Translations under genes and position numbers: made by a program | Shown here: in pieces, positions 35,079 to 41,812 of the stretch | How positions within the stretch are numbered: the first letter of the stretch is position 1 | How the letters are laid out: each line of letters begins with the position of its first letter | Notes under the pieces: model-generated | What the model was told of the DNA's origin: nothing | Database searches by the model: none | Seen by the model: the letters and a program-made list of their open reading frames with translations, nothing else | From: Chitinophagaceae bacterium | Lineage (GTDB): Bacteria > Bacteroidota > Bacteroidia > Chitinophagales > Chitinophagaceae | Length of the DNA: 45,065 nucleotides | NCBI GenBank assembly: GCA_024643655.1 | Contig: JAHEMM010000008.1 | Coordinates: forward strand, 18,216 to 63,280 | Reading direction: 5' to 3'

Positions 35079-36053
35079 TTACCACCCTAACACCCAAGCA
35101 AATATCAGCGGTGCAACAATTGTTGCATCACTCTCCACTATGAATTTTGGTGTTTTAATATCTAATTTTCCCCAGGTAATTTTTTCATTGGGTACGGCAC
35201 CGGAATAAGAACCATACGAAGTTGTAGAATCGCTAATCTGGCAGAAATAACTCCAGAATGGAACATCATGCCATTCCAAATCCTGATACATCATTGGTAC
35301 AACGCAAATTGGAAAATCACCAGCAATACCACCACCAATTTGAAAAAATCCAACACCTTTGCCTGAGGAATTATTTCTATACCAATCAGTAAGCCATACC
35401 ATATATTCAATGCCGCTTTTCACTGTACTTGCTTTTAATTCTCCTTTCACTACATAGCTGGCGAAAATGTTTCCGGTTGTACTGTCTTCCCAACCCGGCA
35501 CTACAATAGGAATATTTTTTTCTGCAGCAGCAACTACCCAGCTGTCTTTAGGGTCAATTTCATAATATTGTTTCAACTCGCCACTGAGAATTGTTTTATA
35601 CAAAAATTCATGAGGAAAAAATCGTTGATCCGTTGCTTCTGCTTCCTGCCACTGTTTTACTAAATGCTTTTGCAATCGACGAAAAGCTTCCTCTTCAGGA
35701 ATACAAGTATCTGTAACACGATTATAATGATTTTCCAAAAGGTCCCATTCTTCTTGCGGTGTAAGGTCACGGTAGTTTGGAATTCTTTTATAATGGGAGT
35801 GAGCTACTAAGTTCATTACATCCTCCTCCAGGTTGGCACCCGTACAACTAATAATATCCACTTTGCCCTGACGAATCATCTCTGCAAGAGAAATTCCAAG
35901 TTCACCAGTACTCATAGCGCCAGCCAGTGTAACCATCATTTTACCACCATCAGTCAAATGTGCTTCATAGCCCTTTGCCGCATCCATTAAGGCTGCTGCA
36001 TTAAAATGCCGATAATGATGTTCAATAAATTTCGAAACCGGACCCTTACTCAT
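35079..36053 (-). CDS. Deoxyhypusine synthase-like protein
   Basis: A 324-residue NAD-dependent enzyme of the deoxyhypusine synthase family, which moves an aminobutyl group from spermidine. NAD-contact motifs are present (LAGAMSTGELG, SCTGANLEEDV, PIVVPGWEDSTTG), as is the catalytic Lys296 in TWGKLDI, the counterpart of human Lys329, with the preceding NEK glutamate. Bacteria lack eIF5A, so the acceptor is not a canonical hypusine site; some bacterial relatives are thought to act in polyamine synthesis (homospermidine-type chemistry). No arginine decarboxylase or agmatinase gene is adjacent. A folded leader lies upstream. Confidence 0.88.
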   Translation of the reverse strand: MSKGPVSKFIEHHYRHFNAAALMDAAKGYEAHLTDGGKMMVTLAGAMSTGELGISLAEMIRQGKVDIISCTGANLEEDVMNLVAHSHYKRIPNYRDLTPQEEWDLLENHYNRVTDTCIPEEEAFRRLQKHLVKQWQEAEATDQRFFPHEFLYKTILSGELKQYYEIDPKDSWVVAAAEKNIPIVVPGWEDSTTGNIFASYVVKGELKASTVKSGIEYMVWLTDWYRNNSSGKGVGFFQIGGGIAGDFPICVVPMMYQDLEWHDVPFWSYFCQISDSTTSYGSYSGAVPNEKITWGKLDIKTPKFIVESDATIVAPLIFAWVLGW

Positions 36054-36161
36054 TTCTTAAAAATTTAATTCGCCTTCAGACCCGGCAATAGGCTGGGGAT
36101 AATGCGAATTGCCTGTATTGATAATATAATTTTAGTAATAACAGACAAGTATGCAAAAATA
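36054..36161 (-). promoter_or_regulatory. Promoter and structured leader of the deoxyhypusine-synthase-like gene
   Basis: The minus-strand box TATTTTTG (36161-36154) would start a transcript near 36149, giving a leader of about 95 nt. In it AATTCGC and GCGAATT (36110-36104 with 36073-36067) form a 7-bp stem enclosing a CCC/GGG pair. The overlapping GGCAAT and ATTGCC (36113-36108 with 36089-36084) could form an alternative stem; the two share AATT, so they exclude each other. The stem ends 13 nt before the ATG. No known riboswitch class was recognised. Confidence 0.4.
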
Positions 36162-36174
36162 CAGTATTGCTGAA

Positions 36175-36213
36175 ATAAAAATTCCATCTCTTACATGAAG
36201 AGATGGAATTTTT
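36175..36213 (-). terminator. Terminator of the PepSY-like secreted protein gene
   Basis: On the minus strand AATTCCATCTCTT (36210-36198) pairs with AAGAGATGGAATT (36192-36180) around a 5-nt loop, extended by A-T pairs and followed by Ts. A very stable, complete hairpin. Confidence 0.92.
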
Positions 36214-36231
36214 ACATTGTTTAAACTGAAA

Positions 36232-36717
36232 TTATTTTTTCAATTTGTCAATATCCTTAAAATTTCCATTGGCATCTACTTTTACAAGATATTGCTTTCC
36301 TTTAACCTCTAACTTAATGTGATAAGTTGTACCATTTGCGTTATTAACTTCATTCACATCAGCGATATTGGCATTTGAGAAACGCTTGTCAACAGATGAC
36401 ATAACAGCTATCGGAAGTTGACTGTAAAAAATTGTACGAATACTACCTTCCAACTGGCCATCGTTACTGAAATATGCTTCAGTTCGAATATTACCGAAAA
36501 TGAATGTAGCTTTTGAATACTCCCCCACCTTATTCCACTCGAGTAGTTGAGCTCCAACAAATTCCTTTTTAAATGCAGCTTTTACTTCTTCGCTTACGTT
36601 TGGACCAGTGGCAGCCCAGGAACTGCCAATAGCTACAACAAACATAAATAATGAAACTACAAAAATCTTTTTTACTTGTACTAGCTGGTTACTTTTTCTT
36701 AATGTTGTCTTTTTCAT
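36232..36717 (-). CDS. Secreted PepSY-like / beta-lactamase-inhibitor-like domain protein
   Basis: A 161-residue exported protein with a basic N-terminus and hydrophobic signal (about 17-36, ending SSWAA). The mature part (EEVKAAFKKEFVGAQLLEWN, later YHIKLEVKGKQYLVKVDANG) follows the helix-plus-sheet pattern of the PepSY-like/BLIP-like domains common in Bacteroidota, with a repeated YF-strand layout. The function is unknown. It is monocistronic between a minus-7 box upstream and a strong terminator. Confidence 0.6.
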   Translation of the reverse strand: MKKTTLRKSNQLVQVKKIFVVSLFMFVVAIGSSWAATGPNVSEEVKAAFKKEFVGAQLLEWNKVGEYSKATFIFGNIRTEAYFSNDGQLEGSIRTIFYSQLPIAVMSSVDKRFSNANIADVNEVNNANGTTYHIKLEVKGKQYLVKVDANGNFKDIDKLKK

Positions 36718-36758
36718 GGTTTAAAGTTTAATGATTAATAATAATTGATTTAATAATT

Positions 36759-36766
36759 CAAATGTA
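36759..36766 (-). promoter_or_regulatory. Predicted minus-7 box of the PepSY-like gene
   Basis: A perfect TACATTTG on the minus strand at 36766-36759, about 40 nt before the ATG at 36717. No minus-33 TTTG was seen. Confidence 0.45.
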
Positions 36767-37103
36767 TAACTGTAATGAAGCGAAAAAAAGTGAATTGTGA
36801 TTTATGGTAATCAATGTTAAACATATTAACGTTCGATAATTTTTATTGACATTCAGATTTCAAAACAGATACTTCTTTCTTCGATTATTCAATAGAATAA
36901 TATTTATGCTACTAAAAAATATACTTTCAAAGATTTCCATTATTCCCTTCCTATTTTATTTATTACTTAGTGTTCTCACAATAATAAATAAGCATATTGT
37001 TTTAATGTGACGCATCAAAATATATTGGGTTACATATTAATTAGTGTAATAATTTAAAGATTAACATTCTTTAACTTTTATTAAAACATAGTTTGCAAAT
37101 AAT

Positions 37104-37247
37104 AAAAACCCCGCCTCCACAAATGGAACAACGGGGTTTGTTTTACCACACACCAAAACTTAGTTCAACTGAATATAATGCAACTACATTCTAAAATTTT
37201 TTTATTCGTTAGCTGTAATTGATTCTTCGGAAGTATAATAGTATAAC
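37104..37247 (-). ncRNA. Candidate small RNA with terminator
   Basis: On the minus strand a perfect minus-7 box TACTTTTG (37259-37252) and a partial minus-33 (ATTG at 37287-37284, spacer 24 nt) precede about 145 nt. These end in a GC-rich hairpin: AAACCCCG pairs with CGGGGTTT (37139-37132 and 37113-37106), with an inner TCC/GGA and a following T-run. The only ATG in the interval is followed at once by TAG, so it is non-coding. I recognise no RNA family; a 6S-like RNA is one possibility. The hairpin could also act on the plus strand. Confidence 0.4.
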
Positions 37248-37429
37248 GCAACAAAAGTAAGTTAGGTTACACACTGACCAAGTCAATTGTGTCCAAAGGA
37301 ATTCTCAAGCGATTAATGGCATACTTTGTTAATACTACTTAACATTTAAATTGACGAAAAAAACACTTAACATTTTCAATTACCGATTGTACATACGAAT
37401 AAATGTATATCAGAATATTATAAAAATAT

Positions 37430-37468
37430 TTTGCTAAGTCAAATATTATTTAGACATTTGTCTAAATA
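37430..37468 (+). promoter_or_regulatory. Promoter and palindromic operator of the sdpR-sdpI-like operon
   Basis: TTTG (37430-37433), a 19-nt spacer and GACATTTG (37453-37460, one mismatch to the minus-7 box). A perfect 22-bp palindrome (37447-37468) made of TATTTAGACA, central TT and TGTCTAAATA covers the minus-7 box and ends 16 nt before the ATG. That placement is what an autorepressing ArsR-type regulator needs. Confidence 0.65.
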
Positions 37469-37484
37469 TATAATTATAATATCA

Positions 37485-37748
37485 ATGAATATTGTTTTTA
37501 AAGCTTTAAACGACCCAACCCGCAGAGAGATTTTGGAAATGCTACAGCAAAGAGACATGACTGCAGGCGAGATTGCTGATCAATTCAACATTTCATTTCC
37601 TAGTGTTTCACACCACCTTGATCTGCTGAAACAAGCAAAGTTGGTGTTCTCACAAAAAGAAGGACAATATGTTTATTATTCTTTAAATACAACTGTAGTA
37701 GACGATATACTAAAATGGTTTTTGCAATTCAAATCAAAAAAGAAATAA
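37485..37748 (+). CDS. ArsR/SdpR-family transcriptional repressor
   Basis: An 87-residue winged-helix repressor from ATG 37485 (MNIVFKALNDPTRREILEML, the classic ArsR/SdpR start). The recognition helix lies in ISFPSVSHHLDLLKQAKLV and the wing in FSQKEGQYVYYSLN. There is no metal-binding ELCVCD motif, which argues against metal sensing and for the SdpR subfamily. In Bacillus SdpR is titrated by membrane-bound SdpI; here an SdpI homologue starts 1 nt after the stop. A longer frame opening at TTG 37431 runs through the promoter and is rejected. Confidence 0.9.
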   Translation: MNIVFKALNDPTRREILEMLQQRDMTAGEIADQFNISFPSVSHHLDLLKQAKLVFSQKEGQYVYYSLNTTVVDDILKWFLQFKSKKK

Positions 37749-37749
37749 C

Positions 37750-38403
37750 ATGAATAAAATTTTGAACAAACTGGTTTGGCTAATTGTACCTATCCCATTG
37801 ATCTATTTGGCAATGATTTGGAATAAACTTCCCGAATCTATCGCTTTACATTTCGACTTAAATGGGAAGGCTGATAAATTTGGCAATAAAAATGAATTAT
37901 TAATCACAATTATTGTTCTTTCTGTAGTTAGCTTATTAACTTATCTGTTACTTAAAAACATTTACAGGATCGATCCAAAGAAATATGCCGCAGAAAATAA
38001 AGACAGGTTATTAAAAATTGGTTTTGCAATTTCCGTTTTCATGTCGGCTATAGGATGTATGCTGGTTTATACAGGTCAACATGGTTCCTCTGGTTTTGCA
38101 ATGGGATTAATACTGGCAGGTATAGGATTATTGTTCGCTATTATCGGCAATTATCTACCGAATTTAAAACCCAATTATTTTGCTGGCCTTCGACTACCAT
38201 GGACATTGGAGAATCCTGACAACTGGAAAAAAACGCATGCTTTTGCTGGTAAACTATGGTTTGCCGGAGGGTTATTTCTGGCAGTTATCTGTTTACTTAT
38301 TCCTTCAAAAATAGCCATCATCGTATTTTTTTCTATTACGTTTATTATTGTCATCATTCCATGTATTTATTCCTATAAATTATACAAAAAGCAAAAAGAG
38401 TAA
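37750..38403 (+). CDS. SdpI-family membrane protein
   Basis: A 217-residue inner-membrane protein with about six helices. The N-terminal DUF1648 part (MIWNKLPESIALHFDLNGKA) is followed by the SdpI block NYFAGLRLPWTLENPDNWKK and THAFAGKLWFAGG. In Bacillus subtilis SdpI gives immunity to the SdpC killing toxin and relays its presence to SdpR. No SdpC-like toxin gene is seen in this window, so here it may be only a membrane sensor or protect against foreign toxins. It is translationally close to the repressor gene (1 nt gap). Confidence 0.88.
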   Translation: MNKILNKLVWLIVPIPLIYLAMIWNKLPESIALHFDLNGKADKFGNKNELLITIIVLSVVSLLTYLLLKNIYRIDPKKYAAENKDRLLKIGFAISVFMSAIGCMLVYTGQHGSSGFAMGLILAGIGLLFAIIGNYLPNLKPNYFAGLRLPWTLENPDNWKKTHAFAGKLWFAGGLFLAVICLLIPSKIAIIVFFSITFIIVIIPCIYSYKLYKKQKE

Positions 38404-38423
38404 ACATCTATAAAATAAATGAA

Positions 38424-39845
38424 ATGAAATTTTTGATTACATCACTGGTTTTTACTTTATTCAATCTTACCTGCTTCTCACAACCTGAAAAATTTACTGG
38501 TAGCTGGTACGGCACTTTAAATGTTGGCATAGAACTAAAAATCGTTTTCCATATTACTCAAACAGAAAACGGAAGCTTTGTTTCTACTGCAGACAGCCCC
38601 GACCAATCTGCATTTGGCCTAAAATGTGATACAACTTTTATTAAACATGATGAAATAAAGATTGAAATGAAAATGATGGGTGCTTCTTATTCAGGAAAAC
38701 TCATAAACGATTCTGTTATTTCAGGAATTTTCTTTCAACGAATAGATATTCCACTTACGCTAACTAAAAAATTAAATCCAACAACAGCAATTAGGAAAAG
38801 GCCACAAACACCTCAACCACCTTTTGCTTATAAAAGCGAAGAAATAAGCTATACCAATAAAGAAAAAAGTATACAATTCGGAGCAACAATCACCATTCCC
38901 AGCGGTAAAGGCCCGTTTCCGGCAATTGTACTTATATCTGGCTCAGGTCCGCAAAACAGAAATTGTGAAATACTTGGTCACCAACTCTTTTCTGTTCTCG
39001 CTAATCAACTTACAAATAAAGGATTTGTCGTTTTAAGATATGACGAACGAGGTATTGGTAAGAGCACAGGCCGGTTTAGCAATGCTACTACTGCAGATTT
39101 TGCTAATGATGCAAGTGCTGGTGTTGATTATCTTTTATCCAGAACTGAAGTTGACAAGGATAAAATAGGATTAATTGGACACAGCGAAGGAGGAATTGTT
39201 GCACCTATGATAGCAGCGCAAAGAAGCGATATCAATTTTTTAGTGTTGCTTGCTGCACCAGGTATACCAATACTAACTATGATGGCAGAACAAAATGAAG
39301 CAATTGCACAAAAAAATGGAGCAGGTGAAGTTGCTGCAAAAGAATTCAGCTTGCTGTTTAGGCGAGTTATACCAACAATCAGTTCAGCAAAAGATAGTCT
39401 TAGTGCTTTACAAGCGTCTGCAGAGCTAATTGAAAATTGGTCAAGCAGTAAGGATAAAGGATTATTATCAGCATTAAATCTTGAGACTGCAAAAAAGAGA
39501 TTTGAATATGTTGCTGCTCTTTTACCTCAGGTCAGAACTAAATGGTTTCAATATTTTTTAACTATTACACCTTCCGTTTATTTAGAACAATTAACATGTA
39601 AAGTATTGGCATTAAACGGAGATAAAGACATTCAAGTAATTTCCTCTTCGAATCTTGACGGAATCAAAAAAGCCTTAAAAAATAGTAAAGTAAAGAAATA
39701 TGAGATAAAAAAACTCAATGGGTTGAATCATCTATTTCAACATTGCACAACTTGTACTGTAAATGAATATGCAGAAATAGAAGAAACTATTTCTACAGAC
39801 GCTTTACTTGTTATTAGTAACTGGCTTGACAAGAATATAAAATAG
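38424..39845 (+). CDS. Secreted alpha/beta hydrolase with N-terminal beta domain
   Basis: A 473-residue exported protein (signal peptide to about residue 20, ending TCFSQ). Residues about 22-120 form a beta-rich domain starting FTGSWYGTLNVG. The hydrolase domain (about 135-473) has the oxyanion-hole region ILISGSGPQNRN (roughly), FVVLRYDERGIGKSTG, nucleophile Ser254 in IGHSEGGI, an acid at Asp400 or Asp402 (NGDKD) and His436 (GLNHLF). It probably acts on esters or peptides in the periplasm; the substrate is unknown. It starts 20 nt after the sdpI-like gene and is probably part of that operon. Confidence 0.85.
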   Translation: MKFLITSLVFTLFNLTCFSQPEKFTGSWYGTLNVGIELKIVFHITQTENGSFVSTADSPDQSAFGLKCDTTFIKHDEIKIEMKMMGASYSGKLINDSVISGIFFQRIDIPLTLTKKLNPTTAIRKRPQTPQPPFAYKSEEISYTNKEKSIQFGATITIPSGKGPFPAIVLISGSGPQNRNCEILGHQLFSVLANQLTNKGFVVLRYDERGIGKSTGRFSNATTADFANDASAGVDYLLSRTEVDKDKIGLIGHSEGGIVAPMIAAQRSDINFLVLLAAPGIPILTMMAEQNEAIAQKNGAGEVAAKEFSLLFRRVIPTISSAKDSLSALQASAELIENWSSSKDKGLLSALNLETAKKRFEYVAALLPQVRTKWFQYFLTITPSVYLEQLTCKVLALNGDKDIQVISSSNLDGIKKALKNSKVKKYEIKKLNGLNHLFQHCTTCTVNEYAEIEETISTDALLVISNWLDKNIK

Positions 39846-39880
39846 GTTTATTTTTACTTTGTATATAAACCAAAGGCTTT

Positions 39881-40489
39881 ATCAACTATCTGGCTCACTC
39901 ATACCTTTCCTTTAATCATCCGGAAATTCTGGTGGGTAATATGATTAGCGATTATGTGAAAGGGAAAAAAAAGTTTAGCTACCCTCCTGATATATTAAAG
40001 GGCATCATGCTACATCGGGATATTGACCATTTTACAGACACACATGAAGCCACTAAAGAAGCAAAAAAAGTATTTCAACCCATTTACAGATTATATAGCG
40101 GTGCATTTGTAGATGTAGTATACGACCATTTCTTAGCAACGGATGAGGCTTATTTTACCAAGGAGTCCTTATTCAGTTTTTCTCAAAATACCTATGACAG
40201 AATAGACCAGCACAAACATTGGCTAGTTGAAAAATTTGCATTCATGTATCCATATATGAAAGAACAGAATTGGCTATATAATTATCGAAATCGCTGGGCC
40301 ATAGAAAAAAGTATGGCTGGAGTAGCAAAAAGGGCGGTTTATTTGACAAGCAGTAAAGAAGCCTTTGCACTTTTTGAAGAGCATTATCAACTATTACAAG
40401 ATTGTTCCCGTCATTTTCTGAATGCGGTAGTTCCATTTGCAGAAAACAGGTTTAAAGAACTATTAAATCAGGATAACTTGATTCCATAA
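39881..40489 (+). CDS. Acyl carrier protein phosphodiesterase-like protein (apparent ATC start)
   Basis: About 202 residues of the AcpH-type ACP phosphodiesterase family, which removes the phosphopantetheine arm from acyl carrier protein. HD-like helical motifs include LVGNMISDYVKGKKKF, IMLHRDIDHFTDTH and VYDHFLATDEAYF. The conserved N-terminal NYLAHSYLSFNHPE is in frame from 39884, but the codon where family members carry Met is ATC (39881-39883). An in-frame TAA lies five codons upstream (39866-39868) and no ATG, GTG or TTG lies between. The first conventional start is GTG 39932, which would drop that conserved block. The start is therefore uncertain. Confidence 0.7.
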   Translation: MNYLAHSYLSFNHPEILVGNMISDYVKGKKKFSYPPDILKGIMLHRDIDHFTDTHEATKEAKKVFQPIYRLYSGAFVDVVYDHFLATDEAYFTKESLFSFSQNTYDRIDQHKHWLVEKFAFMYPYMKEQNWLYNYRNRWAIEKSMAGVAKRAVYLTSSKEAFALFEEHYQLLQDCSRHFLNAVVPFAENRFKELLNQDNLIP

Positions 40490-40518
40490 ATGGTAACTTC
40501 CGGAATAATAATTCGTTT

Positions 40519-40526
40519 TACATTTG
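40519..40526 (+). promoter_or_regulatory. Predicted minus-7 box of the first DUF2911 gene
   Basis: A perfect TACATTTG at 40519-40526. The predicted start near 40531 gives a leader of about 13 nt before the ATG at 40544. It overlaps a spurious upstream extension of that frame. Confidence 0.45.
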
Positions 40527-40543
40527 CTAAATACGCTGTGTGT

Positions 40544-41110
40544 ATGAAAAAGTCATTTATTTTACTTGCTGTATTCCAATGTGTATTTTTTGCTTTATTA
40601 GCACAAAATAACAATATCCCTCCTATTGATAAATCACCAATGGATATGGCTTATTATCCTGTAAACTATCCTGTTTTAAAAATACAAGATAAAATAACAG
40701 AATCATTAGCTGCAAGAGTAATATACAGCCGTCCACAAAAGGCAGGAAGAACTGTATTTGGTTCACTTGTAAAATATGGAGAAATTTGGAGGTTAGGCGC
40801 TAACGAAGCTACCGAAATTGAGTTTTTCAAAAACGTACGTATTGGTAATAAAAAAATTAATAAGGGAAGGTATACTTTATATGCCATTGTAAATGAAAAT
40901 ACCTGGACTATAATAGTCAACAAGGAAATTGATGTTTGGGGTTCATTTACATATAATAAATCAAAGGATATTGTGAGAACAGAAGTTGCTGTACAAAAAA
41001 CAGACGTAACAATAGAGTCATTATCTATGATTTTTGAAAAAGCTACTGGCGGTTATAATCTTATTATTGCCTGGGATAATATAAAAATTTCATTACCAAT
41101 TTCATTCTAA
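40544..41110 (+). CDS. DUF2911 family secreted protein (copy 1)
   Basis: A 188-residue exported protein with signal peptide MKKSFILLAVFQCVFFALLA. DUF2911 features follow: SPMDMAYYPVNYP, then RVIYSRPQKAGRTVFG, WRLGANEATEIEFF and GRYTLYAIVNENTWTIIVNK, ending WDNIKISLPISF. The family is widespread in Bacteroidota and has no known function. The start is ATG 40544, which gives a complete signal; a longer frame from 40490 does not. Copy 2 starts 12 nt after its stop. Confidence 0.88.
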   Translation: MKKSFILLAVFQCVFFALLAQNNNIPPIDKSPMDMAYYPVNYPVLKIQDKITESLAARVIYSRPQKAGRTVFGSLVKYGEIWRLGANEATEIEFFKNVRIGNKKINKGRYTLYAIVNENTWTIIVNKEIDVWGSFTYNKSKDIVRTEVAVQKTDVTIESLSMIFEKATGGYNLIIAWDNIKISLPISF

Positions 41111-41122
41111 TAACTTTTATAA

Positions 41123-41752
41123 ATGCGACCTTACTTCCTGGTTTTATTAATAGCCTTTCTTACTTTATCTTGCAACAACGGCGATAAAAAATCTTCAGCT
41201 AATGATGTAAACAAAACTGATAGTTTACCACCTATTAAACCAGACAATTCCCTTAATCCTTTTGGCCCTACCGATATTTCCCCGATGGATATGATTTATT
41301 TTCCCGTAGACTACCCACAACTGAAAATGGGAAAAACCGCTACTAAACCTCCAAACCTAAGAGTTATTTATAGTCGTCCTCATTTAGGTGGAAGAAGGCT
41401 TTTTCAAAATCTTCTAAAGTATAATGAACCATGGCGTCTTGGCGCAAATGAAGCTACAGAAATTACTTTTTACAACACCGCCACTATCCAATCTAAAAAG
41501 ATAAAGGCCGGACGTTATATATTATACTGTATCCCAGAAAAAGACAATTGGACAATTGTATTAAACAACAATATTGATAGTTGGGGTTTACACCCGGATG
41601 CTTCACTTGATATTGCCCGTTTTCAAATTCCAGTTACTACAAAAACTTCCTCGCTGGAATATTTTACAATGTATTTTAAAGCAACCAATACAGGCACTAA
41701 CCTAATAATGGCCTGGGACTATTTTGAGACAGTGTTACCAATTTCCTTTTAA
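41123..41752 (+). CDS. DUF2911 family lipoprotein (copy 2)
   Basis: A 209-residue lipoprotein with signal MRPYFLVLLIAFLTLSC, lipidated at Cys17, then a Ser/Asn/Asp-rich linker. It repeats the DUF2911 pattern of its neighbour: SPMDMIYFPVDYP, RVIYSRPHLGGRRLF, WRLGANEATEITFY, GRYILYCIPEKDNWTIVLNN and a C-terminus ending LPISF. It differs by being membrane-attached rather than soluble. The 12-nt gap suggests one transcript with copy 1. Confidence 0.88.
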   Translation: MRPYFLVLLIAFLTLSCNNGDKKSSANDVNKTDSLPPIKPDNSLNPFGPTDISPMDMIYFPVDYPQLKMGKTATKPPNLRVIYSRPHLGGRRLFQNLLKYNEPWRLGANEATEITFYNTATIQSKKIKAGRYILYCIPEKDNWTIVLNNNIDSWGLHPDASLDIARFQIPVTTKTSSLEYFTMYFKATNTGTNLIMAWDYFETVLPISF

Positions 41753-41812
41753 GGAAAATAAGATCTCTATTGCATATTTGGGATAAGAATTTAATAGTTC
41801 GATATTTACAAT

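Larger units (their letters stand above)
36718..37484. other. Gene-poor intergenic region
   Basis: This 767-base, strongly AT-rich stretch is the longest in the window without a recognised protein gene. It holds the promoter of the PepSY-like gene (left end), a candidate small RNA with promoter and terminator (37104-37286), and the promoter/operator of the sdpR-like operon (37430-37468). Nothing was recognised at about 36770-37100 except a weak 34-codon frame (36906-37010). Confidence 0.7.

Noticed and set aside
36906-37010. 34-codon frame MLLKNILSKISIIPF with a hydrophobic stretch
   Set aside because: It is short, lies in very AT-rich DNA where such frames arise by chance, and has no recognised promoter or family. 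A small membrane protein cannot be excluded.
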